Positions 10,201-18,335 of a DNA stretch of 64,000 nt are shown here, one piece after another; position 1 is the stretch's first letter, and each line of letters starts with the position of its first letter. The stretch spans positions 1 through 64,000 of the forward strand of contig JBBQHB010000006.1 in the NCBI GenBank assembly GCA_038323575.1, given 5' to 3'. The translations under genes and the position numbers were made by a program. The notes under the pieces are model-generated. The model had not been told where the DNA came from. It was given only the letters and a program-made list of their open reading frames with translations, and did no database searches. Source of the stretch: CAINVV01 sp038323575 (GTDB taxonomy: Bacteria > Bacteroidota > Bacteroidia > Bacteroidales > Prolixibacteraceae).

Positions 10201-10443
10201 TACCTCTACGATGCCTCCTATCTCCGGTTAAAAACCGTAGAGATTGCCTATTCATTCAATGACGTTGCATGGGTGAAAAAAGCCGGTTTCTCCAATTTGA
10301 GGCTTTCCCTTAACGGAAACAACCTTTATTTCTGGTCAAAATTACCGGACGACAGGGAATTGACCTACACCGGCGGAAGTGCAACGGAAGGATCTTATCC
10401 CACTGTCAAGAGGATAATGTTTGGACTTGAATTAACTTTTTAA
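7207..10443 (+). CDS. SusC-like TonB-dependent transporter 1
   Basis: A 1078-aa outer-membrane transporter. A signal peptide ends near residue 37 (AMAQ). It is followed by a carboxypeptidase-regulatory-like domain (about 39-115, RTISGTV...IPGASIVV...FDGKFSL), the SusC-type EVVVVGYGAQKK motif (119-129), a plug with LFIRGQ, PLVLVDGVER, VLKDASATAVFG and GVILITTKRG (to about 250), and a 22-strand-type barrel ending in the aromatic terminus GLELTF. No N-terminal STN signalling domain is present, so control by an ECF-sigma/anti-sigma relay is unlikely and HTCS control is favoured. It forms the importer for oligosaccharides together with SusD1, which starts 11 bp downstream. Confidence 0.96.
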   Translation: MKNDATQKFYLKNRFRFLAMLFIVGILMFSQLGAMAQRRTISGTVIGDDKTSIPGASIVVKGTQIGTITNFDGKFSLDIPATAKILVVTFVGLEAQEIPIGTGSVYKVTLTESKIKIDEVVVVGYGAQKKESVVGSIAQVSNEKLKQTASVSDLRQALEGQVPGLVALTASGEPGGILTGESATNLFIRGQNTWNGGQPLVLVDGVERSMNNLDVNEVASMSVLKDASATAVFGVKGANGVILITTKRGTEGKTTLNFNYNSTGSMLSKQPAKLDSYAAMMAKDEIIEREGVLNQPSWSAYVPYEIVQRYRLPQTTEYAQIYPNVDWQKEMFKPMGFAHRLTLSAQGGSKAIQYFGSMAYLHESDMFKDYSNGKGYEPNYNFDRFNFRSNIDVKLTKTTKFKLNLSGYFSQKNTNYNNESSTSRADAWMWKATYGLAPNLFLPMYDDGRWGAYAEGGNNTVNPLAIVYNIGIRQTRTTQLNSDFTLEQDLSFITKGLNAKAALFFDNSIRSEGGIWDVVNSARANEAGSNVKFKQIYPMKYTGPTQDPSEYTALLPVSDEEYGWVLRPWTIRNEVIADGANFTSGIPVDRRLMYQMQLNYARKFDKHNVSAMGLFKREEFASGSMFKNYREDWIFRATYDYNARYLLEMNGAYNGSEQFGPGYRFAFFPSLALGWNVSNEKFFKIQWIDKLKFRFSMGKVGDDKVSGSRWLYASQYATGGRAGLNEITNGTSPYTMYRESVVGNPDIQWETAIKNNAGLELAILKNLFTLNVDYYTEDRTGILLAGNQRNVPAFFGATPPSANLGRVKSNGYEIELGFNKRITDKTNIWSNVAVSHNENTIIDRDDPPLQYNYLKQTGYPIGQQKRLLKTDFYTNWDEVYASVPTETADLQKLPGYYNLIDFNADGVIKTSEDTPPVGYSEVPQNTISFSLGTNYKGFTFMVQFYGVNNANRWIPFDNYASDMDILFSHVANYWSKDNPNASSFLPRWKTQAENIGDYYLYDASYLRLKTVEIAYSFNDVAWVKKAGFSNLRLSLNGNNLYFWSKLPDDRELTYTGGSATEGSYPTVKRIMFGLELTF

Positions 10444-10454
10444 GCTATAAGAAA

Positions 10455-12257
10455 ATGAAAAAGATAAAGAATTATATAGGCACTGGATTCATTTTCCTGA
10501 TGTTAATGCTGGCTTCAACTTCATGTGAAAAATACCTTGATAAAGCCCCCGAAGCCAGTATAACAGACAAAGATGTATTTGGAAACTTCACGAGTTTTCA
10601 GGGTTTTGTTGAAGAAATGTATAATTGCATCATGGATCCTGACAAAGGAGGCGCCTGGAATAAATATTTATTCGCTGACGAGACACTTAATAATTATATC
10701 TACAATTTTGATTTGGGAAATTACTGGGGTAATGAAACCTATTTCTACGGAGCTACAGTAAAAACGTCAAGTAATACCGCCAGGGACAGAAGAATATGGG
10801 AGTATGCCTGGTACGCCATCAGGCAAGCCAATATGGCCCTGGCCAAAATCGATGAGAAGGGTCTTTTTGAAGGAACGGAAGAAGAAAAAAAACACATCAA
10901 AGGTCAGGCCTTGTTTTTCAGGGGCTGGTTCTACTTCGAAATATGCCGCTATTGGGGAGGAATGCCGTACATCACAAAAGTATTGGATCCTACAGAAAGT
11001 CTGGTTTCTCCGGAATTTAACAGGCTTAGTTTCCAGGAAACTGCAAAAAAAATGGCGGCAGATTTCAGGGCAGCAGCCGATCTGTTGCCCAATCATTGGG
11101 ATTTGTCTGCTCCGGGTCAGAAAACTTTGCTGAACAACCGCGACAGGATCAACAAATTTCATGCACTCGCCTATATGGGTAAGGCTTTGCTGTATGCCGC
11201 AAGCCCTATGATGAACGAAGAGGTAAAGAACGGTAATACCTACAATGCCGCATTGGCCGGACAAGCAGCAAAAGCTTTTGGTGAACTGCTTATCCTGGCA
11301 GACCAGACCGGGATTTATAAACTCCAGTCCTGGGCGACATGGACCGACAATTTCATCAAGTTAAATAACCTTAGGCCGGGAGGTACTGAAGTTATTATGA
11401 CGCCTACTATTTACGACAGAACCCGTGTAAGAAACTCAACCCTCGGGGCAATTTGCCCCTCCTCCATGGGTTTGAACAGTGGATCAAATGCTGACGTGCC
11501 AGCGCATAATTTTACCAAAAACTATGGCATGGCCAATGGTTTACCAATAGATGACCCGGCTTCAGGATTTAATCCAAAAGATCCGTGGACAGGCAGGGAA
11601 GCCCGATTCTACAAAGACATCGCAATAGACGGCGAAAAATGGTGGGCAACCGCCGGCGCCGACCAGTTTGCACAATTGTACAACGGCGGCCGCCACCGCT
11701 CCCAGATAAATCCTCCAAGCGTAACAGGCTACTACCAGAAGAAATTCAGCGGATTGAGTCCTACCTTTTCACTGTCACAAGCTGGTTCTCTGATGGAGTT
11801 TGTACCCTATATGCGTCTCGCGGATGTTTACCTGATGTATGCCGAAGCAGTCCTATTCAGCGACAATGGCACCCCGAAGAGCACTTCAGGCAATTACCCC
11901 CTGACAGCAGAACAGGCATTGAACGTTGTCAGAAACAGGGCACAAATACCGAATATTTCTGCAAAATATACAGCCACCAGAGACCTATTTTTCGAAGAAA
12001 TCGTAAGAGAGCGCGCTGTTGAGCTCTCCTTCGAAGGAGCACGTTTCTGTGATTTGAGACGCTGGAACCGCAACGGGGATCCAAGATATTTAGACAAAAC
12101 CGCTATCGATTTTGACAGGGGAAGTAACGGAAAACCAATAAACATTGTGGAAAGGCTGATTGTGAGGCGCACCGCCGAGAAGAAACACAACTGGGTTCCT
12201 ATTCAGGTTAAGTTCACAAAACAGTATGAGGGTTTTCCTCAAAATCCGGGATGGTAA
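10455..12257 (+). CDS. SusD-like glycan-binding lipoprotein 1
   Basis: A 600-aa lipoprotein (STSC lipobox, Cys24) with the RagB/SusD organisation: an N-terminal half with TPR-like helices (AWYAIRQANMALAKI near 118, KGQALFFRGWFYFEICRYWG near 149), and a C-terminal half with YMRLADVYLMYAEA, LNVVRNRAQIP and IVRERAVELSFEGARFCDLRRW. It caps the SusC1 barrel on the cell surface and selects the imported glycan. It is translationally adjacent to SusC1 (11-bp gap). The C-terminal ...FPQNPGW is typical of the family. Substrate specificity cannot be read from the sequence. Confidence 0.95.
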   Translation: MKKIKNYIGTGFIFLMLMLASTSCEKYLDKAPEASITDKDVFGNFTSFQGFVEEMYNCIMDPDKGGAWNKYLFADETLNNYIYNFDLGNYWGNETYFYGATVKTSSNTARDRRIWEYAWYAIRQANMALAKIDEKGLFEGTEEEKKHIKGQALFFRGWFYFEICRYWGGMPYITKVLDPTESLVSPEFNRLSFQETAKKMAADFRAAADLLPNHWDLSAPGQKTLLNNRDRINKFHALAYMGKALLYAASPMMNEEVKNGNTYNAALAGQAAKAFGELLILADQTGIYKLQSWATWTDNFIKLNNLRPGGTEVIMTPTIYDRTRVRNSTLGAICPSSMGLNSGSNADVPAHNFTKNYGMANGLPIDDPASGFNPKDPWTGREARFYKDIAIDGEKWWATAGADQFAQLYNGGRHRSQINPPSVTGYYQKKFSGLSPTFSLSQAGSLMEFVPYMRLADVYLMYAEAVLFSDNGTPKSTSGNYPLTAEQALNVVRNRAQIPNISAKYTATRDLFFEEIVRERAVELSFEGARFCDLRRWNRNGDPRYLDKTAIDFDRGSNGKPINIVERLIVRRTAEKKHNWVPIQVKFTKQYEGFPQNPGW

Positions 12258-12288
12258 CGTGCGAATAACAAATTTAAAACTTTAACAA

Positions 12289-15200
12289 ATGAAGAAAAAA
12301 TACGCTGTCATATTGGCTTTTCTAAGTTTAGTGCTATTACTTATCCCAAATAATGGTTACGCACAAGAGGAAAAGTCGATCGTAGTTAAGTCTGTCGTCA
12401 CTGACAAAGACGGAAAACCGGTCGCAAATGCTGAACTTTTTTGCGGCAATGCTTACACCAAAAGCGATGCTGCAGGAAAATTCACCATCGCGATGGAATC
12501 CGGATCGAAACTGATCATTGAAGCAAAAGGATTTGAAACTGTTGTGATCACCGCTGACGAAGTGAAAAACAGGACTAAAATCATTCTGACTTCAACCAAA
12601 TTCTTATATGAATCCGACGAACAAGTCAACCTGGCATTCAAAAAGGCTTACTCAGGAGATGTCGTGGGCACTGTCAGTAAAGTGAACACCACTAATATTG
12701 ACACCTATGACAATTCAGTTTGGGCAGATAATGTTCTGACAGGCCGGACACTCGGAATGATCGGAAGCAACAACATCCGTGGTTTGGGAATTGGCATAAA
12801 TGTGGCCGATTTAACCGGCAGCGGCTTGAATTCCGGTAATACGTTGTTTGTGGTTGATGGCTTACCCAGGGATATACAGTCCCTCAGGCTGTCAGAAATT
12901 GAAAAGATCACAGTGCTTAAAGATGTAAATGCCTCGGTATTATACGGCGCCGCAGCAATCAACGGGGTCATTCTCATTACTACCAAGCGTGGGGAAGCAT
13001 TTAAAAACAGATCGGCCTTTACTGCAAATTACGGGATATCCGTACCTAGGGCTAAACCGCAATTTTTGAACTCGGCAGATTACATGACCTCATTCAACCA
13101 GGCACGGTTAAATGACGGACTGTCAGCACAATATCCGGATGCCACAATTCAAAACTACAAGACCGGAAATCCTTACCGTTATCCATCTGTCGATTATTAC
13201 TCTAGTGAATACATGAGATCATTCAAAAATTATTATGATTTGAAGAGTGAATTTTCGGGCGGCAACGATATCGCCAAATATTATTCAAATATTGGCTGGT
13301 ATTCTGACGGGGGAATCCTGAACTTCGGGCAGGGTGCAGAGGCACGGAACAATATTTTCAATGTCCGGGGTAATGTCGATTTGAAAATCAACAGTTGGAT
13401 CAAAACCTCCGTAGATGGTACTGCAACATTTGGCAACAACAAGAGACAACGCGGCAATTACTGGTCTGACGCTGCATCAGACAGACCTTTCGAATTTACA
13501 CCTTTGCTGCCTTTTAGTCTGATGGATCCGGCTGATCCTATGCTAACCGGCAGAAAAAACGATGTGGGCGGACAATACCTGCTGGGGGGAAATACCAGCT
13601 TTTTGACCAATGCGATTGCTGATGGTTATTCAGGAGGAGTATACGAAAGCATTGCACGCAAATTCTCATTCAACAACCGGGTGGACATCGATCTTGCCAA
13701 AGTGACCACAGGGCTTTCTTTCCATACCAACATCAGCTTTGATTATCTGATGAGTTATGACCAGACTGTTGCGAACCAGTACTCCGTATACAATCCGACC
13801 TGGGATGTTGTGGAAGATAAAATTACAAGCCTGCAGCAACTGGGTCTGGATGCGCGTCCGGGCACACAGGTAGTAGGAAACACCTTTTTTATAAGGAAGT
13901 TAGGGTTTTACGGACTTTTTAGTTACGACAGAACCTTCGGGGATGTTCATCACATAACAGGTTCATTCCTTGGCTATGGAAGTAACTACAAAGAACAGGG
14001 AGATTTTCAAGGCGTTAAAAACGCGCACCTTGGTTTGCAGCTGACTTATGTTTACAACAAAAAATACATCGTTGATTTCAGCAGCGCCTATGTAAACTCG
14101 GTTAAATTGAAACCAGGCAACAACAGAGGTTTCTCACCCACATTGGGCCTTGCCTGGATGGTGAAATCAGGGGATTTCCTGGCATCTGCAGCCGCAATTG
14201 ATTTTTTGAAGTTAAGATTATCCGGTGGTATATTAAATTCTGACCTACCGATAGGTGGTTTCTTTTACTATGACAACCGGTATACCACTTCCGGCAGCTA
14301 TGGATGGGATGAGGGCGTCAGAAGCCGTTCAGGAGTCATGTCCAGCTGGCCGGATAACCCGAATTTAGGCTTCACCAAACGCAACGAGATAAATTTTGGC
14401 GCAGAAGGTCTGTTTTTCAATAAAATACTGGGAGCGGAAGTCAATCTGTTCTATGATGTGTACAACGGTTTGGTAACACGTCCGGCTACGCAGTACCCAA
14501 GTTTTTATACCGATTTCATCCCTTACCAGAATTTCGGGGCAGAGAATTACAAGGGAATTGAATTCAGCCTTAATCTTAATAAATCTGTGGGTAACTGGAA
14601 ATTCTATGTCGGAGTAAATTCACTATATGTCTCCTCTGAAAGGACGAAAGTCGATGAAATTTACAACAATGCTTACCAGTACAGGCAGGGACGACCGGTG
14701 GATGCAACCTTTGGACTGGAGGCTTTGGGACTTTTCAAGGATCAGGCGGAAATTAATGCAAGCCCTGTCCAATCTTTCGGAACGGTAAAACCAGGAGATA
14801 TCAGGTACAAGGACCAAAACGGCGACGGTGTTGTCGACTCCAACGACGAGGTTTACCTGCGCCGATACCAGACCCCATTATCAGGCGGCCTGCAGGTTAA
14901 AATAGCCTATAAAAACCTGACCCTGTTCGTTTTGGGCGAAGGCCGGAGTGGTGCTCAAAATTTCAGGGAAGGTAACTATTACTGGGTTGACGGGAACAAG
15001 AAATATTCTGAAGTAGTACTGGATGCCTGGACACCCACTACTGCTGCAACAGCCATTTATCCGAGATTAAGTTCCCAGACCAACAGCAACAACTACCGCA
15101 GGTCAAGCTATTGGCTTTACAACAACGATTATTTCCAGATCCGCAAGGTTCAGCTGACCTTTAACATGCCGGAGAAAGTAACAAAATCCCTGCTCATGAA

Positions 15201-15330
15201 GAAACTGGACCTGTTTGTCGATGCTTCCAATGTTTTTCAGTTCGCAAAAAATCTGAAAATCAGGGATACCAATACCGGAGGAGAACCTTACTCCCGGTCA
15301 TTTTCAATGGGTTTAAAAGCTAATTTCTAA
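12289..15330 (+). CDS. SusC-like TonB-dependent transporter 2
   Basis: A 1013-aa protein with a signal peptide (to about residue 26), a carboxypeptidase-regulatory-like domain (KSVVTDKDGKPVANAEL), a plug (NTLFVVDGLPRD, VLKDVNASVLYGAAAINGV, TTKRGE) and a beta-barrel ending in SMGLKANF. Where SusC1 has VVVGYG, this protein reads EQVNLAFKKAYSGDVVGTVS (residues 111-130). This is a recognisable variant seen in a subset of SusC proteins and sets it apart from SusC1. It is not a simple tandem copy: regulatory domain, plug and length all differ. It is followed 21 bp later by its own SusD partner, so the locus imports through two distinct channels. Confidence 0.95.
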   Translation: MKKKYAVILAFLSLVLLLIPNNGYAQEEKSIVVKSVVTDKDGKPVANAELFCGNAYTKSDAAGKFTIAMESGSKLIIEAKGFETVVITADEVKNRTKIILTSTKFLYESDEQVNLAFKKAYSGDVVGTVSKVNTTNIDTYDNSVWADNVLTGRTLGMIGSNNIRGLGIGINVADLTGSGLNSGNTLFVVDGLPRDIQSLRLSEIEKITVLKDVNASVLYGAAAINGVILITTKRGEAFKNRSAFTANYGISVPRAKPQFLNSADYMTSFNQARLNDGLSAQYPDATIQNYKTGNPYRYPSVDYYSSEYMRSFKNYYDLKSEFSGGNDIAKYYSNIGWYSDGGILNFGQGAEARNNIFNVRGNVDLKINSWIKTSVDGTATFGNNKRQRGNYWSDAASDRPFEFTPLLPFSLMDPADPMLTGRKNDVGGQYLLGGNTSFLTNAIADGYSGGVYESIARKFSFNNRVDIDLAKVTTGLSFHTNISFDYLMSYDQTVANQYSVYNPTWDVVEDKITSLQQLGLDARPGTQVVGNTFFIRKLGFYGLFSYDRTFGDVHHITGSFLGYGSNYKEQGDFQGVKNAHLGLQLTYVYNKKYIVDFSSAYVNSVKLKPGNNRGFSPTLGLAWMVKSGDFLASAAAIDFLKLRLSGGILNSDLPIGGFFYYDNRYTTSGSYGWDEGVRSRSGVMSSWPDNPNLGFTKRNEINFGAEGLFFNKILGAEVNLFYDVYNGLVTRPATQYPSFYTDFIPYQNFGAENYKGIEFSLNLNKSVGNWKFYVGVNSLYVSSERTKVDEIYNNAYQYRQGRPVDATFGLEALGLFKDQAEINASPVQSFGTVKPGDIRYKDQNGDGVVDSNDEVYLRRYQTPLSGGLQVKIAYKNLTLFVLGEGRSGAQNFREGNYYWVDGNKKYSEVVLDAWTPTTAATAIYPRLSSQTNSNNYRRSSYWLYNNDYFQIRKVQLTFNMPEKVTKSLLMKKLDLFVDASNVFQFAKNLKIRDTNTGGEPYSRSFSMGLKANF

Positions 15331-15351
15331 TTAACTTAAAAAATTGCAATT

Positions 15352-17115
15352 ATGAGATTATATAAAATATTTTCATTACTGTTGGTCTCGCTGCTGATTT
15401 TCACTGCATGCAAATTCCTTGAACCGGAAAACGACAACCACAGTACCCTTGGCAGGGTATATGTAGATCCATCCTATGCGGAAGGATTACTGATCAGGGC
15501 TTTCACCTACATCCCCACCAATGATTACAGGTGGGATGAAGTAGCTACGGATGATGCCGTCACGAATGACAAGCTGAACAACTTCTCCAGGATGGCGAAA
15601 GGAGAATGGTCTGCACTTTATGATCCCCAAAATCTCTGGGATAACTCTAACAGGGCCGTATTGTACATCAATGAATTTCTTTCTATCGTAGACAATGTGC
15701 CATGGAAATGGACAAGCAAAGAGCAGAATACCTTGTTTATCAGAAGATTGAAAGGAGAATCCTACGCATTAAGGGGACTATTCAAATTTTTTCTCTTGAG
15801 AAATCACGGAGGATTAGGAGCCGATGGAAAGTTACTGGGAACACCTATTTACAATGCATTTCTGGTGACTCAGGCTGATTTCTCCAAACCGAGGGCAACA
15901 TTTGCCGAATGTGTAGCCAGTGCCAACGCCGATTTTGACGAAGCGCTTAAATACCTTCCCGCTGATTTCGGAAACGTTGCTGCAATAAGCGGATTACCTG
16001 CCGGCTTTGGCGAGGTGACAGATATCAATGCCTACAATACCGTGATGGGTGACTATTCCCGCCAACGGGTAAGCGGCCGGATCGTAAAAGCCATTAAATC
16101 CCGTCTCGCATTGCTGGCAGCAAGCCCTGCATTTAATGCGACCAATGATCCGGCGATCTGGCAAAATGCCGCCAATTACGCGGCTGAGTTATTGAATGAT
16201 TTAGGCGGCGTATCCGGACTGGATCCCAAAGGGCATATATTTTACCTCGCGGCACAGGTTACTGAAGCGAACCTTACCAGCGGCGACTTAAAAGACCTGA
16301 AGGAAATTCTCTGGAGAAGACCGGTATATTCCGACGCTGTTCGTGAAACCGCCAATTTCCCGCCGTCGCTTTTTGGCAATGGCAGGGTTAATCCAACCCA
16401 AAACCTGGTCGATGCATTTCCGATGGCCAATGGTTATCCTATCACCGATGCCGCATCAAAATATAATCCGGATGCACCCTATACCGGCAGAGATCCCCGG
16501 TTAGCGCTGTATGTTGTATTTGACGGCAGCACCATGAAAAGCACAAAAATATCAACCGGTGTCGGCAGCGGCACCAATGGTCTTGATGCCGGGCTCACCG
16601 CTACCAGGACCGGGTATTACCTGAGGAAATTGCTGAGAGAAGAGGTTAATGCCAACCCATCTTCCATTTCTAACCAGCAACATTTCCAGACGCACATCCG
16701 ATATACAGAATTGTACCTGAATTACGCCGAAGCAGCCAATGAAGCCTGGGGACCTGACGGTAAAGGAACTTATGCTTTTTCGGCCAAAGATGTTATCGCC
16801 GCGATTCGCAAGCGGGCCGGCATAACACAACCGGATAACTATCTTGCATCAATCTCCGGAAAAGATCAGATGCGCACCCTCATACACAATGAAAGGAGAC
16901 TGGAACTCTGCTTTGAAGGATCCCGATTCTGGGATTTACGCCGGTGGAAGGATGATTTGACGGTTCCGGCCAGGGGTGTTGCTATCAACGGAACAACCTA
17001 TACTTATTTCGACGTGGAAAATCGTTCTTACGACAACAATTATATGCATTACGGACCGATCCCTGATAAGGAGGTTATCAAGTTTAATTTTGTCCAGAAC
17101 AAGGGATGGAAATAA
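15352..17115 (+). CDS. SusD-like glycan-binding lipoprotein 2
   Basis: A 587-aa lipoprotein (FTAC, Cys20) of the RagB/SusD family. Landmarks are RLKGESYALRGLFKFFLLRNHGG (starting near 133), RIVKAIKSRLALLAASPAFN (starting near 243), HIRYTELYLNYAEAANEAWG, VIAAIRKRAGI and LIHNERRLELCFEGSRFWDLRRW. The terminal block YGPIPDKEVIKFNFVQNKGWK is a common SusD ending. It pairs with SusC2, which ends 21 bp upstream, and is followed 27 bp downstream by the DUF1735 lipoprotein. It is quite divergent from SusD1, which suggests the two pairs recognise different oligosaccharides or different polymer sizes. Confidence 0.95.
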   Translation: MRLYKIFSLLLVSLLIFTACKFLEPENDNHSTLGRVYVDPSYAEGLLIRAFTYIPTNDYRWDEVATDDAVTNDKLNNFSRMAKGEWSALYDPQNLWDNSNRAVLYINEFLSIVDNVPWKWTSKEQNTLFIRRLKGESYALRGLFKFFLLRNHGGLGADGKLLGTPIYNAFLVTQADFSKPRATFAECVASANADFDEALKYLPADFGNVAAISGLPAGFGEVTDINAYNTVMGDYSRQRVSGRIVKAIKSRLALLAASPAFNATNDPAIWQNAANYAAELLNDLGGVSGLDPKGHIFYLAAQVTEANLTSGDLKDLKEILWRRPVYSDAVRETANFPPSLFGNGRVNPTQNLVDAFPMANGYPITDAASKYNPDAPYTGRDPRLALYVVFDGSTMKSTKISTGVGSGTNGLDAGLTATRTGYYLRKLLREEVNANPSSISNQQHFQTHIRYTELYLNYAEAANEAWGPDGKGTYAFSAKDVIAAIRKRAGITQPDNYLASISGKDQMRTLIHNERRLELCFEGSRFWDLRRWKDDLTVPARGVAINGTTYTYFDVENRSYDNNYMHYGPIPDKEVIKFNFVQNKGWK

Positions 17116-17142
17116 TTAGTTTTATCCAAAAAATAAAAGAAT

Positions 17143-18156
17143 ATGAAAAAAATATTTATAATAGTACTCGCCTTCGCCGGATTGATGTCGTGTAAAAACT
17201 TCCCCATTGTACATCCGGACTTTGACTACACCTCCGGTTATTTCCCTTATCAGTTTCCGGTAAGGACCCTGGTTTTGGGCGATTATATCTATGACAATGC
17301 CAATGACAACGCCCATAAATTTGTCATTTCGGTTGCCATGGGCGGACTATATGAAAATTCAAAGGACCGTTCATTTGCATTCCAGGTGGACAATAGCCTG
17401 TGCAATAAAATCCTGTTCACTGCCAATGGCGATCCGGTTAAGGCAATGCCAAGTAATTATTACACCTTAAGTTCATCGAGCACCATCGTCATTCCCGCTG
17501 GGAAATACAACGGGGGCATTGATGTACAGCTGACAGACGCTTTTTTCGCCGACCCGCTTGCAATAAAAAATACCTATGTGGTTCCGCTAAAGCTCAAATC
17601 ATCGGCAGATGTTGATACTATCCTGTCAGGAAGTTCAGCAAATCCTGCCGCGGATCCCCGGGTTGCCTCACAGTGGAATGTTGCGCCGAAAAACTTTACC
17701 ATGTTTGCCGTAAAATACATCAACGAGTACCATGGTGTCTATTTCCACTATGGTTCAAACAAAGTAAAGAACGCCGCCGGCACTGAAGTTGAAAGTACAA
17801 CTTACAGTGAAACATATGTTGAAAACAACACTACTTCAAAACTTGTTACAACGGGAAGAAACCAGGTGTCACTATCCACAGTTTTCCGTTCCAAAATTAT
17901 GACGGGTCCGATAGAAATGCTGTTGAACTTCACCGGAAGCACCTGTACAATTACCGCAGCCGCAGGTTCACCTTACACCATTACAGGAACAGGGACCTTC
18001 CAGTCGAAAAAATTCAACTGGGGAAATAAGGAGCGGGACGGCATCGTCTTGCAATACACCGTTTCAAACGCGCTGAACAAGTATGAAGCCAATGAAACCC
18101 TTGTGGTACGCGACCGTGCAGTTGTGATGGAAGTCTACAATCCGGTTGTATACTAA
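17143..18156 (+). CDS. DUF1735 (BT_3987-like) surface lipoprotein
   Basis: A 337-aa lipoprotein (LMSC, Cys17). Residues about 25-160 fit the DUF1735/BT_3987-like N-terminal beta-sandwich: FPYQFPVRTLVLGD, SVAMGGLYENSKDRSFAFQVD, YTLSSSSTIVIPAGKYNGGIDVQL, TYVVPLKLKSS. The C-terminal half (about 185-337) is a separate beta-rich module beginning AVKYINEYHGVYFHYGSN, of the type that forms a lipocalin- or jellyroll-like domain in related proteins. Position directly after a SusC/SusD pair marks it as a SusE/F-like surface glycan-binding protein that helps capture the polymer. No catalytic residues are apparent. Confidence 0.85.
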   Translation: MKKIFIIVLAFAGLMSCKNFPIVHPDFDYTSGYFPYQFPVRTLVLGDYIYDNANDNAHKFVISVAMGGLYENSKDRSFAFQVDNSLCNKILFTANGDPVKAMPSNYYTLSSSSTIVIPAGKYNGGIDVQLTDAFFADPLAIKNTYVVPLKLKSSADVDTILSGSSANPAADPRVASQWNVAPKNFTMFAVKYINEYHGVYFHYGSNKVKNAAGTEVESTTYSETYVENNTTSKLVTTGRNQVSLSTVFRSKIMTGPIEMLLNFTGSTCTITAAAGSPYTITGTGTFQSKKFNWGNKERDGIVLQYTVSNALNKYEANETLVVRDRAVVMEVYNPVVY

Positions 18157-18217
18157 ACACCGTATGTTCTGATAAATCAACATAAAGTAGTTATTACTTT
18201 GTGTTCCTTCGTGTTAT

Positions 18218-18270
18218 ACTTTGTGTACTTTGAGGTAAAAATTAAAATTTCACCTCAAAGGACACAAAGT
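18218..18270. repeat. Imperfect inverted repeat (dispersed CTTTGTGT-type element)
   Basis: Arms ACTTTGTGTACTTTGAGGT (18218-18236) and ACCTCAAAGGACACAAAGT (18252-18270) match in 18 of 19 positions around a 15-bp AT-rich loop. A related string (CCTTTGCGTCCTTTGTG) lies at 36656-36672 upstream of the BNR lyase gene. It could form a hairpin that attenuates transcription between the SusCD block and the enzyme block; that role is inferred. Confidence 0.6.
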
Positions 18271-18335
18271 TTTAGCTTAAAGGGGATGAGGACTTTACAA
18301 ACATTCTCTCAATTCACCACTTTCCCATACGAATT

